Shown here in pieces: positions 17,759 through 25,575 of a stretch of 35,643 nt of DNA. The DNA lies in contig NZ_VCQV01000044.1 of assembly GCF_007845645.1 (NCBI RefSeq), positions 1 through 35,643 of the forward strand. Direction: 5' to 3'. The notes under the pieces are model-generated. The model searched no databases. It saw only the letters and a program-made list of their open reading frames with translations, and was not told the DNA's origin. The position numbers were made by a program, and so were the translations under genes. Positions within the stretch are counted from its first letter, which is position 1. Each line of letters begins with the position of its first letter. Origin of the DNA: Leekyejoonella antrihumi (GTDB lineage Bacteria; Actinomycetota; Actinomycetes; Actinomycetales; Dermatophilaceae).

Positions 17759-18576
17759 CCAGCATCACCGCGACGACCGGCACGGTCGACGTCGGCAGCC
17801 TGCGCGGGCACGTCAGCCCGCTGGACACTCTGCGCCAGACGATATTGATGGCGGGTCGCGCGTTGCAGAAGATGCGGCGCAACCCAGAGCAGTTCTTTGA
17901 CGCGATCGTCCAACCGCTCCTGTTCACACCGATGTTCGGCTTCATCTTCGGCGGGGCGATCGCCGGGAGCGTGACGAAGTATCTGCCCCTGCTCATCCCG
18001 GGCATCCTCGTCCAGACCGCGCTGACCACCTGCATGGCGACGGGTGTCACGCTGCGAGAAGACATGGAGAAGGGAGTCTTCGACCGGTTCAAGTCCTTGC
18101 CGATGTCACGACTGGCACCGCTGGCGGGTCCGGCGCTGGCGGACTGCCTGCGCTACGTCATCGCGACGACGCTGACCCTGATCGTCGGCCTGGCAATGGG
18201 CTACCGTCCCGGCGGGGGCGTGCTCGGTGTCCTGGCTGCGGGCGTGCTGGTGGTCGTCGCGGCCTGGTCGCTGGCGTGGATCTTCACCTTCCTCGGCACG
18301 GTCATGAAGTCGGCGCAGGGCCTGCAGGGGGTGTCGATGATGATCATGTTCCCGTTGACGTTCCTGTCCAACGCCTACGTGCCGGTCACGTCCCTGCCGG
18401 GCTGGTTGCAGAGCTTCGTCAACGTCAACCCGGTGTCCCACATCGTGTCGGCCATCCGGTCGCTGGCCAATGACGGCGCTATCAACGGGCAGGTGGGCTG
18501 GGCCATGGTCGGCTGCGCTGCCGTCGTCGCGATCTTCATGCCACTGGCCGTCCGCGGCTACCGGCGTCAGGCCTGA
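17755..18576 (+). CDS. DrrB-type ABC-2 permease
   Basis: A 273-residue integral membrane protein. The ABC-2 membrane domain starts after about 45 soluble residues, with segments around QPLLFTPMFGFIFGGAIAG, YLPLLIPGILVQTALTTC, VIATTLTLIVGLAMGY, GVLAAGVLVVVAAWSLAWIFTFL, MMIMFPLTFLSNAYVP and AMVGCAAVVAIFMPLAV. The loop MEKGVFDRFKSLPMSRLAPLAG and SNAYVPVTSLPGWLQSFVNVNPVSH are diagnostic of DrrB-like exporters. It overlaps the ATPase gene by four bases. Its last ten bases overlap the convergent regulator gene. Confidence 0.9.
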   Translation: MTSITATTGTVDVGSLRGHVSPLDTLRQTILMAGRALQKMRRNPEQFFDAIVQPLLFTPMFGFIFGGAIAGSVTKYLPLLIPGILVQTALTTCMATGVTLREDMEKGVFDRFKSLPMSRLAPLAGPALADCLRYVIATTLTLIVGLAMGYRPGGGVLGVLAAGVLVVVAAWSLAWIFTFLGTVMKSAQGLQGVSMMIMFPLTFLSNAYVPVTSLPGWLQSFVNVNPVSHIVSAIRSLANDGAINGQVGWAMVGCAAVVAIFMPLAVRGYRRQA

Positions 18577-21500
18577 TCGAGAGCCTCGAGCAGGCGCACA
18601 CCTTCGGGCACGCGCTCATCGAGCGGTAGCTCGGCATACGACTCCACTGCGGAGTCGTATGCCGACCCTGCTGTCTCACGGGCAAACTCGGCGGACCACT
18701 CCCGAGACATGGACGGCTGGTACCGCGGGTACTGCATGGTGTCGGCGAGCACGACCATTGCGGCGCCGATGCGGGCACCGGTTTGCGAGCCGGCTCGCAG
18801 CCGGGCCAGGCCGATCGCGAGCAGGCCCATGCCGAATACCGGCAGGTCGAGGGTGAACGGGTTCGGCGGCAGTACTCTGGCTCGTTCGCCCAATGCCTGC
18901 AGTTTGCTCCGAAGGGTGCGCTCCAGCCCCGCGACCTCCGGGAGGTGGTCGTAGCGCGCATGGGCAATCAGCGTCTGAGCCTCTGTTGAGAGGCTCCACG
19001 GCTCCAGGCCGGGCGGGTCGGTCACGATCACGTTGCCCACAGTCGCGCTCAGTCGGTCGAGCAGGCGCCGCCACCGGCGGAGCCCACCGGGGACGTCGCC
19101 GCGCACGAGGTCGAGCTCTGCGCGCACTCGAAGGTCGTCGTTGACGTTCGGTCCAAAGGGGTTCTCGACAGTAGCCTTTCCGGCGTGTTCGAGCTCGGCC
19201 TCGGCACTGGGGACATCCCCCCGGCTGAGCGCCGCGAGGGCGATGCTCCACCGCAGCACCTGCACGTCGGACGTGGCGCCGATTCGTTCGAGGACGGGGA
19301 TTGCGGATCGCAGGTATCGCTCGCCCTCGTCGAGCCGACCCGTCTGCAGATAGAGCTCTCCGATGCGGCTGCGCACCAGAGCCTGCTGCCACAGGCCCTG
19401 CCGCGCGGTCTCGCCGGCCAGGAGCCTTTCCGACTCTGCCAGGGCCTTGTCGGGTTGCCCGTCGTTCTCCCACACCTGGCCGACGATCACCGACGTGGCG
19501 GTGAGGAGGTGCTGGTGTTGGGAGTTTCGCAGCTCCGGGGGCAACGGTGCGCCCGGGACCATGAGTTGCGGGATGTGCGGCAAGAGCACGGCGAAGGCTC
19601 GGATCAGGTTGTCGGGCACGGCCTTCGGGAGTTTGCGGAGCGCCACCAGGGCACGTAGACCGCTGCGTTGCCCCATGATGATGTCGCTGGCGCACAGCAC
19701 AAGCGCGCAGCGCACGATCTCGACCTGCGCGGGATCCGGCCGGAAGTGCGACAGCAGTGCGGCGACCTCGCCGCTGTAGGCCAGGGTGCGTGAGTGGTTC
19801 GACTCGACCGTCCAGAGGGCACCGAGCGCGCCGAACGTCGCCGCGGCCGCCAACTCGTCCTGATCCGTGATCGCCGTGCGCAGGGCCGCCACGAGGTTGT
19901 CCTGCTCGTCCCGAAGCCGGTCGATCACCGGGACGGGATCGGCGCCGAAGACCGGCTCGGCACAGGCCGCCCCGAAGGCCGTGGCCCACCGCTGGAACTG
20001 GGCACGCATGGCCCGGGCATCTCCCGACATCTCGAGCCGCGCGGCGCCGAACTCACGGACGGTCTCCAGCATGCGGTAGCGCGTGCCACCGGGTCGGTCC
20101 TCGACCTTCAGCAGGGACTGCTCGATGAGTGCGTCCAGGCTGTCCACCAGGCCATTCGGTCCGGTGGCATCACGGAGCAGCGCCTCGGCCGCGTCCAGCG
20201 TGAAGCCGTCGGGGAAGACCGACAGCGCAGCAAGGGTGGACTGCTCCGATGGTTTGAGCAGGTTCCAGCTCCAGTCGATGACGGCCTGCAGGGTGCGGTG
20301 TCGCTCGGGGGCATCACGAGGACCACCGCGCAGGAGGGCGAAGCGGTCACCCAGTCGCGCCGCGATCTGCGACACCGACATGACACGGGTGCGCGCGGCC
20401 GCCAGCTCGAGCGCGAGCGGAAGCCCGTCGAGGTGACCGCAGAGCGCCCGGACGACCTCCACGGGCAGGTCGACCCCCGGCCGTGCGGCCCGCGCGCGCT
20501 GGGTGAACAGGTCGATCGACATGGCCAGATCGAGCTCCGGCAGCAGATACACCGACTCGGAGGTGACACCGAGCGGCGCGCGACTGGTCGTGAGCACACG
20601 CAGGTTGGGCGAGAGCGAGATCAGGGAGCGCACCAGGTCGGCGACCCCGTCGACGACGTGCTCGCAGTTGTCGAGGACGAGCAGGCTCGGGCCGGGGCTG
20701 AGAGCTTCGATGATGCTGGACAGCACGTCTCGGGGCACGGTGACGTGCACGTTGGGGCGGATGCGTTGGTCGCGAACCCCCAGGGCCGACGCCACTTCTG
20801 CGGTGACCGCGTCCGATGAGGACACCCCTACAAGGGGCACGAACTGCACCTGCGGCTGGTCCGCCCGGTGGCTGACAAGATGCGCGAGCCGGGTCTTGCC
20901 GAGGCCTCCGGGACCCACGATGGAGGTGACGCGAGAGCTGCGGATCAGGTTGCCGACCGCGGTGAGATCCTCGTCGCGTCCGACCAACGAGTTGGGTTCG
21001 AAGGTGACGCCGGAGCGGATCTTCATCCGGCCACCGGTGAGCAGCTCCCGCTGCACCGCCTGCAGCTCGGGCCCGGGATCGGAGCCGAGGTCGTCTCGCA
21101 GGGAGCGTCGATAGGCCTCGTACCGGATGAGCGCCGCGGACGGACTGGTCGCGACCGCCTCCGAGCGCAGCAGCGCCGCGAGCAGCTGCTCCTCGCGAGG
21201 CCGGGCACCGACGAGATCGATGAGCAGTGGCAGCGCATCGTCGTGCCGACCCAGGCGGGAGAGGGACAACGCACGGACGCGGGCCAAGGCGGCATACGTG
21301 GACACCCGCTCACTGCGCAACACACTGAGCGGGTCGTCGCCGTCGTCGGCGGTGGGCGGCGCGTCATGCCACAGTGCCAGTCCGGACTCGGCGTGGGACA
21401 GTGCTGCGGCATGGTCGCCCTCGCGGGCGGCGCGATCGCAGGCGGCAACCTTGAGCACGGCGCAGGAGCTGTCGACCTCGTCCGCGGGCAGGCCGAGCCG

Positions 21501-21749
21501 GTAGCCGCTCGGCGTGTTGACGATCAGCTCGGGGCCCAGCTGGCTACGCCCTCGTGACACGAGCACCTGCAGTGCCTTGTTCGGGTGATCCGGCAGGGCT
21601 CGCGGCCAGAGCTGCTGAATCAGTCGCGACGTGCTGGCTCCTGTGCTCAGGTCGGCGGCCAGCGCGGCGAGCAGCTGCCGCAGCTGCGGACTGGCCACCG
21701 GCCGATCCTGGTAGGCAACCCGGGGCAGAAGCGTCAGTTGGGTGGCCAC
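18567..21749 (-). CDS. Large AfsR/BTAD-type regulator with NB-ARC-like ATPase and TPR region
   Basis: About 1060 residues. Residues 1-90 form an OmpR-like winged helix, 95-240 a bacterial transcriptional activation domain (ending RRSLRDDLGSDPGPELQAVQRELL), about 255-600 a STAND-type ATPase with Walker A GPGGLGKT (279-286) and Walker B LLVLDNCEH (356-364), and the rest helical TPR-like repeats. Such proteins switch gene sets, often secondary metabolism or transport, when the ATPase is triggered. I prefer GTG 21749, six bases after a minus-strand TACGAT (21756-21761), which would be leaderless; GTG 21773 is eight residues longer. It is convergent with the DrrAB operon and upstream of the acyltransferase on the same strand orientation. 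The target is unknown. Confidence 0.88.
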   Translation of the reverse strand: MATQLTLLPRVAYQDRPVASPQLRQLLAALAADLSTGASTSRLIQQLWPRALPDHPNKALQVLVSRGRSQLGPELIVNTPSGYRLGLPADEVDSSCAVLKVAACDRAAREGDHAAALSHAESGLALWHDAPPTADDGDDPLSVLRSERVSTYAALARVRALSLSRLGRHDDALPLLIDLVGARPREEQLLAALLRSEAVATSPSAALIRYEAYRRSLRDDLGSDPGPELQAVQRELLTGGRMKIRSGVTFEPNSLVGRDEDLTAVGNLIRSSRVTSIVGPGGLGKTRLAHLVSHRADQPQVQFVPLVGVSSSDAVTAEVASALGVRDQRIRPNVHVTVPRDVLSSIIEALSPGPSLLVLDNCEHVVDGVADLVRSLISLSPNLRVLTTSRAPLGVTSESVYLLPELDLAMSIDLFTQRARAARPGVDLPVEVVRALCGHLDGLPLALELAAARTRVMSVSQIAARLGDRFALLRGGPRDAPERHRTLQAVIDWSWNLLKPSEQSTLAALSVFPDGFTLDAAEALLRDATGPNGLVDSLDALIEQSLLKVEDRPGGTRYRMLETVREFGAARLEMSGDARAMRAQFQRWATAFGAACAEPVFGADPVPVIDRLRDEQDNLVAALRTAITDQDELAAAATFGALGALWTVESNHSRTLAYSGEVAALLSHFRPDPAQVEIVRCALVLCASDIIMGQRSGLRALVALRKLPKAVPDNLIRAFAVLLPHIPQLMVPGAPLPPELRNSQHQHLLTATSVIVGQVWENDGQPDKALAESERLLAGETARQGLWQQALVRSRIGELYLQTGRLDEGERYLRSAIPVLERIGATSDVQVLRWSIALAALSRGDVPSAEAELEHAGKATVENPFGPNVNDDLRVRAELDLVRGDVPGGLRRWRRLLDRLSATVGNVIVTDPPGLEPWSLSTEAQTLIAHARYDHLPEVAGLERTLRSKLQALGERARVLPPNPFTLDLPVFGMGLLAIGLARLRAGSQTGARIGAAMVVLADTMQYPRYQPSMSREWSAEFARETAGSAYDSAVESYAELPLDERVPEGVRLLEALDQA
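18631..18665. repeat. Perfect 15-base inverted repeat near the regulator's 3' end
   Basis: TCGGCATACGACTCC at 18631-18645 and its exact reverse complement at 18651-18665 flank a five-base loop ACTGC. It lies inside the regulator's coding region but only 55 bases beyond the stop of the convergent DrrAB operon, so it may terminate plus-strand transcription. Both arms contain the heptamer GGCATAC/GTATGCC that is frequent in this window. Confidence 0.65.
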
Positions 21750-21755
21750 CGGTTC

Positions 21756-21761
21756 ATCGTA
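21756..21761 (-). promoter_or_regulatory. -10 element TACGAT for the AfsR-like regulator (leaderless)
   Basis: On the minus strand TACGAT ends six bases before GTG 21749, the spacing seen at other leaderless genes here. It supports 21749 over 21773 as the start, because a start at 21773 would lie upstream of the predicted transcript. Confidence 0.45.
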
Positions 21762-21814
21762 ACCATGGGGCACGTCACGCTGACGAGGACTTTCTCGCGG
21801 GAGGCCTGTCGCGC

Positions 21815-23809
21815 TCAGCCGACCGCCGCGGGGGAGGCCTTATTCTGGGCGTCCTCGCCGGTGACCTGGTTCAGCGTGGGCATGATCCACTTCCAGAAGA
21901 GCTTGGCGCCGGCCGTCGTGTAGTGCACCCCGTCGTCGCGGACCTTCACACCGTCCAGGTTCTCGGTGAACTTGCCGCCGGGGCACACGTGCTCGGCGAC
22001 GTTGAAGATGTGCACCTGGTGCGGGTGCGCGGAGGCAAACCCGGCGAGGATCTTGTTCAACGCGGCGGCGCGCTGCGGAGAGTTGCGGCTCGGCGCCAGA
22101 TTCTCGCCGCCCACCACATACTGGGGCTGGTTGTAGCACGGGACGTTGGGGATGACGACCTGCACGTTCGGGCCCAGCAGCTTCAGGCCCTGTTCCAGTC
22201 GGGAGCGGAAATAGGTCGCATAGGCCGGGCTCTGCTCCTTCATGACCTTGCCATTGATCACGTGATCGAAGACGTCCCAGCCGCCAAGTGACCAGACGAC
22301 GGCCTGAGCCTTGGTCTGTTTGACGTAGGCGCTCCAGTTCTGGAAGGGATCGTTGCATTCCTGGTTCGCGCCGCCCGGCTGGGGCTTCCCGTTGAACGCG
22401 AGATACTGCACCGCCGTGCCACATCCGAGCATGGTGTGACCGGTCATGGCGGTGTTCGGGTAGTCGTGGCCCGGGAAGTTCAGGCCGACCGAGAAGCCCA
22501 CTGAGTCACCCACGATGAGCACCCGCTGCTTGGCCTGGGTGTCACTGTTGCCGGTGTCCGCGGTGGTGCCCGTCTTGGCGTTGATCAGCGGGTTGGCCTG
22601 CACGGAGGAGGTCGCGACCAGGACGAGGATCGCGGTCAGGGGCAGCACGGCATACCCGGAGATGATGCCCACCGTGCGGCCGAACCAGCGCTTGAGGCCG
22701 TGCCGGCGGATCGGCTCCTCCAGCAGGTAGAACGAGACGGTGCCGAGGGCGAAGCTGACGGCGAACCGCACGACGAACAGCGGGATGCCGCTCAGGCTGG
22801 TGTGAGCCGGGCTGATCATCACGAAGATCGGCCAGTGCCAGAGGTAGAGGCCGTAGGAGATCTTGCCGACCCACGCGAGCGGCCGGTAGCCGAAGAGCTT
22901 TGCGACCGGTCCGTCCTGGTCCAGCTCGACGACGGCGATGACTGCGCAGGTCGCGAGGACGAAGACGAAGAAGCCGCCGCGATAGGTGAACGGGTTCGAG
23001 TCACTGATGAACAGGAAGAAGGCCACCATCGTCAGGGCGCCTGCCACCCCGACCGCGGTCACCTTGCGCAGGTCACGGGTCAGGCGACGACGGTCGGCCA
23101 TGGAGATCCAGACCGCGAGCGCCGAGCCGAGCAGCAGGTCCTGGGCGCGGCAGTCGGTGCCGTAGTACATCCGGGACGGGTCCTGGCCGGGGGTGAACAG
23201 GTGGGCCATCCACAGCGCCGAGATGGCGGCCAGCGCGAACAGGATCCAGGGCAGCGCCCGCCGGTTGCGGGCGGTGACTCGCAGGAGGAAGCGCATGGTG
23301 AGCGGCAGGACGATGTAGAACTGCTCCTCGATCGCGAGAGTCCACATCTGCCGGTAGGGGGATGGATCGCCGAACGCCTGGAAGTAGGACTGGTCGGTCG
23401 AGATGAAGTGCCAGTTGGCGTAGTAGAACAAGGTGGCCAGGCCGTCGGAGCGCATGGTCGACATGGCGGTCTGGTCGACGACCAGCGGGCAGATCAGCGT
23501 GATGCCGATGACGACGGCGACCAACGCAGGCAGCAACCGGCGGGCCCGGCGGATGTAGAAGCTGGTGAGGTCGAGACTGCCCCACTTGCGGTGCTCCTTC
23601 AGCAGCAGCCCGGCGATGAGGTAGCCGGACAGGACGAAGAAGACATCGACACTGTAGAAGCCGCCCTGGGGCAGGCTGTTCGTGCCGTGGAAGACCATCA
23701 CCAGCAAGATGGCGAGGGCTCGCACACCGTCCAGCGCCGGCCGGTGCTTCTTCACCGGACGGGAGGAGGCCTGCCTGTGGGTCAGGGGCCGGTTGGCATA
23801 CGTCGTCAC
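21815..23809 (-). CDS. OafA/YrhL-type membrane acyltransferase with C-terminal SGNH domain
   Basis: About 664 residues. The N-terminal two thirds form an acyltransferase-3 membrane domain, starting HRPALDGVRALAILLVMVFHGTNS with the conserved Arg and His, with VDVFFVLSGYLIAGLLL, YRQMWTLAIEEQFYIVLPL and KISYGLYLWHWPIFV. After a last membrane segment comes an extracytoplasmic SGNH domain with GDSVGFS, the Gly-rich SLGGWDVF and the catalytic DGVHYTTAG. Such proteins move acyl (often acetyl) groups onto envelope glycans or lipids. GTG 23809 is preferred because a minus-strand TACAGT at 23862-23867 would start transcription after 23860; GTG 23860 is the longer option. No strong ribosome site is seen for either. 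Confidence 0.88.
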   Translation of the reverse strand: MTTYANRPLTHRQASSRPVKKHRPALDGVRALAILLVMVFHGTNSLPQGGFYSVDVFFVLSGYLIAGLLLKEHRKWGSLDLTSFYIRRARRLLPALVAVVIGITLICPLVVDQTAMSTMRSDGLATLFYYANWHFISTDQSYFQAFGDPSPYRQMWTLAIEEQFYIVLPLTMRFLLRVTARNRRALPWILFALAAISALWMAHLFTPGQDPSRMYYGTDCRAQDLLLGSALAVWISMADRRRLTRDLRKVTAVGVAGALTMVAFFLFISDSNPFTYRGGFFVFVLATCAVIAVVELDQDGPVAKLFGYRPLAWVGKISYGLYLWHWPIFVMISPAHTSLSGIPLFVVRFAVSFALGTVSFYLLEEPIRRHGLKRWFGRTVGIISGYAVLPLTAILVLVATSSVQANPLINAKTGTTADTGNSDTQAKQRVLIVGDSVGFSVGLNFPGHDYPNTAMTGHTMLGCGTAVQYLAFNGKPQPGGANQECNDPFQNWSAYVKQTKAQAVVWSLGGWDVFDHVINGKVMKEQSPAYATYFRSRLEQGLKLLGPNVQVVIPNVPCYNQPQYVVGGENLAPSRNSPQRAAALNKILAGFASAHPHQVHIFNVAEHVCPGGKFTENLDGVKVRDDGVHYTTAGAKLFWKWIMPTLNQVTGEDAQNKASPAAVG

Positions 23810-23985
23810 GAAGTGGCGGAGACCTTTGGCTCGACGGGAGTGCGATCGGGGTGGCCGCACGACTGTACTGGGCAGTAATCATAGAGGTCGCGGCAGGGTG
23901 CGGGTGGCAGGCAGAGCTGCCCGATTCGCGCAAGCAGACGTCTCATGATGTGGGAAACGGGTTTCGGACCGTGGACATCTCCTTC

Positions 23986-23991
23986 TACAGT
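23986..23991 (+). promoter_or_regulatory. -10 element TACAGT of the orphan leader unit
   Basis: TACAGT ends seven bases before ATG 23999, so the transcript would start at or just before the leader peptide. Upstream TTCGGA at 23963-23968 is a poor -35 at 17-base spacing. Confidence 0.45.
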
Positions 23992-23998
23992 TGAGGTC

Positions 23999-24046
23999 AT
24001 GACGCGACGCTTTCTCATCCTTCGGCGCCGCGACGAGTCCTCTTAG
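23999..24046 (+). CDS. Leader-like peptide MTRRFLILRRRDESS
   Basis: A 15-codon frame with the block Phe-Leu-Ile-Leu (codons TTT CTC ATC CTT) followed by three Arg. It closely parallels the ilvB leader (Ile-Leu-Val-Leu then three Arg) in peptide and in codon order. A nested hairpin starts at its stop codon, and a stronger terminator-like hairpin lies about 185 bases on. The next long gene, leuB, is almost 400 bases away and has its own -10. It may be an attenuator leader for the small unit or for leuB. The function is inferred from the pattern only. Confidence 0.45.
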   Translation: MTRRFLILRRRDESS

Positions 24047-24085
24047 GTCGGCAGCTCGTCGCGGAGACCCCGCGTTGCGCCGACC
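24046..24085 (+). other. Nested hairpin after the orphan leader peptide
   Basis: The outer stem is GGTCGGC (24046-24052) with GCCGACC (24079-24085), and the inner stem is CGCGG (24060-24064) with CCGCG (24070-24074) around AGACC. It begins at the leader's stop codon, the place of the 1:2 hairpin in attenuators. There is no T tract after it. Confidence 0.5.
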
Positions 24086-24151
24086 AGACTCACCCCGTTG
24101 AACCACTCGATCGTGTCGGCCGCTGCCGGCGCAGCGAAGGATTTGATCCCC

Positions 24152-24214
24152 ATGACCGAAGAGCAGCTGGACGCACGTCGCGCACTGCAGGAGTCCATGG
24201 ACCTGCGCGACTGA
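24152..24214 (+). CDS. Possible 20-residue small protein
   Basis: ATG 24152 has AAGGA at 24137-24141, ten bases upstream, and encodes MTEEQLDARRALQESMDLRD before TGA 24212-24214. The peptide is acidic, would form an amphipathic helix, and has no membrane segment. It is in the same frame as the leader peptide 105 bases upstream. A strong hairpin follows 16 bases after the stop, as for a real gene end. I do not recognise it, and it could be a chance frame. Confidence 0.35.
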   Translation: MTEEQLDARRALQESMDLRD

Positions 24215-24230
24215 CGCACTCCGAACTCAC

Positions 24231-24264
24231 AGCAGGGCCCCGATCGTCTGGTCGGGGCCCTGCT
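24231..24264 (+). terminator. Perfect 13-base hairpin ending the orphan unit
   Basis: AGCAGGGCCCCGA (24231-24243) pairs fully with TCGGGGCCCTGCT (24252-24264) around an eight-base loop. It lacks a T tract but is among the strongest stems in the window. It lies between the small ORF and the leuB promoter. Bases 24265-24427 hold no gene I can support. Confidence 0.6.
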
Positions 24265-24427
24265 GCATGTCCGGTGTTGGCGAAAAGTCCCGCTATAGCG
24301 TCGGAAGCGGCCACCACCGCGCGCTGAAGGTTGACCTTCATGTCGTGTGCGGTGCCATCCACTGCGATCGTGGAACCTCGGGCGTCCGTCTTCTGAGACT
24401 GAGATACCACATGTCAAGACGCCGTCC

Positions 24428-24433
24428 TACGCT
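24428..24433 (+). promoter_or_regulatory. -10 element TACGCT for leuB (leaderless)
   Basis: TACGCT ends six bases before the leuB ATG at 24440, with no Shine-Dalgarno between. It fits the leaderless pattern seen elsewhere here and suggests leuB has its own promoter apart from the upstream leader unit. Confidence 0.5.
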
Positions 24434-24439
24434 GACGAC

Positions 24440-25513
24440 ATGACTTCCGGCACCAGCGGCGCGCCCGCATCCAGCGACAGCATCAACCTGGCCGTCATCG
24501 GAGGCGACGGCATCGGCCCCGAAGTCGTCGCCGAGGGGCTCAAGGTCCTGCAGGCCGTCTCCGGTGCCAAGGTCTCCACGACCGACTACGACCTGGGCGC
24601 CCGGCGCTGGCACCGCACCGGGGAGACGCTGCCCGACACGGTGCTCGAAGAGTTGCGGGGTCACGACGCGATCCTGCTCGGTGCCATCGGGGACCCGAGT
24701 GTGCCCAGCGGGGTGCTTGAGCGCCAGTTGCTGCTGCGCATCCGCTTCGAGCTGTACCACTACATCAACCTGCGCCCGGCGCGGCTGTTCCCCGGAGTGT
24801 CGACCCCGCTGGACGTCGCCAAGGTCGCACCGAACGGCATCGACTTCGTCGTCGTGCGCGAGGGCACCGAGGGCCCCTACACCGGCAACGGGGGAGCGCT
24901 GCGGGTCGGTACGCCGCACGAGCTGGCCACCGAGGTGAGCGTCAACACCCGATTCGGTGCCGAGCGGGCGGTGCGGGATGCCTTCGCCAGGGCACAGGCG
25001 CGGGAGCGCAAGCACCTCACCTTGATCCACAAGCACAACGTGCTGTCGTATGCGGGGCACCTGTGGCGCCGCACCGTGGAGGAGGTCGGCCAGGAGTTCC
25101 CCGAGGTGTCCACCGACTACGCGCACGTCGACGCCGCAACCATCTATCTGGTGCAGGACCCGAGCCGGTTCGACGTGATTGTCACCGACAATCTCTTCGG
25201 CGACATCGTGACCGATCTGGCCGCGGCGATCACCGGAGGCATCGGTCTGGCCGCCTCCGGCAACATCAACCCGGACCGCACGACCCCCAGCATGTTCGAG
25301 CCGGTGCACGGCTCCGCGCCGGACATCGCGGGCCAGAGCAAGGCCGACCCGACGGCGACGATTCTGTCGGTCGCGATGCTGCTCGCGCACCTGGGCCGCC
25401 ACGACGAGGCGCGCCGGGTGGAGCACGCGGTCTCGGCCGACCTGGCCTCACGTGGCGACAAGGTGCGTTCGACGACGCAGGTGGGGGATGCGATTGCCGC
25501 TGGCGTAATCTGA
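24440..25513 (+). CDS. leuB: 3-Isopropylmalate dehydrogenase
   Basis: LeuB oxidises and decarboxylates 3-isopropylmalate in leucine synthesis, using NAD and a divalent metal; close relatives also act on 3-methylmalate in the citramalate route. The 357 residues show the family's N-terminus ([21 protein letters not shown]), substrate-binding Arg residues in [19 protein letters not shown], the catalytic Lys region HKHNVLSY, the metal site [13 protein letters not shown] and the NAD loop [18 protein letters not shown] 24440 follows a -10 element; the frame reaches 24347 without support. ilvE follows after 62 bases. Confidence 0.95.
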   Translation: MTSGTSGAPASSDSINLAVIGGDGIGPEVVAEGLKVLQAVSGAKVSTTDYDLGARRWHRTGETLPDTVLEELRGHDAILLGAIGDPSVPSGVLERQLLLRIRFELYHYINLRPARLFPGVSTPLDVAKVAPNGIDFVVVREGTEGPYTGNGGALRVGTPHELATEVSVNTRFGAERAVRDAFARAQARERKHLTLIHKHNVLSYAGHLWRRTVEEVGQEFPEVSTDYAHVDAATIYLVQDPSRFDVIVTDNLFGDIVTDLAAAITGGIGLAASGNINPDRTTPSMFEPVHGSAPDIAGQSKADPTATILSVAMLLAHLGRHDEARRVEHAVSADLASRGDKVRSTTQVGDAIAAGVI

Positions 25514-25575
25514 GCGGTGATATCGATCACACCCAGATCGAGCCCTCAGCATCCCGCCACAGCCCAGGAGGAGAA

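Noticed and set aside
18567-23809. Long plus-strand frames opposite the regulator and acyltransferase (for example 19794-20819 and 22700-23878)
   Set aside because: They are antisense shadows with Arg/Gly/Asp-rich composition; the minus-strand products carry complete domain sets.
24043-24417. 124-residue minus-strand frame across the leuB upstream gap
   Set aside because: Its end (IEWFNGVSLVGATRGLRDELPT) looks protein-like, but the rest is Arg/Ser-rich, there is no ribosome site or promoter on that strand, and it runs through the perfect hairpin at 24231-24264.
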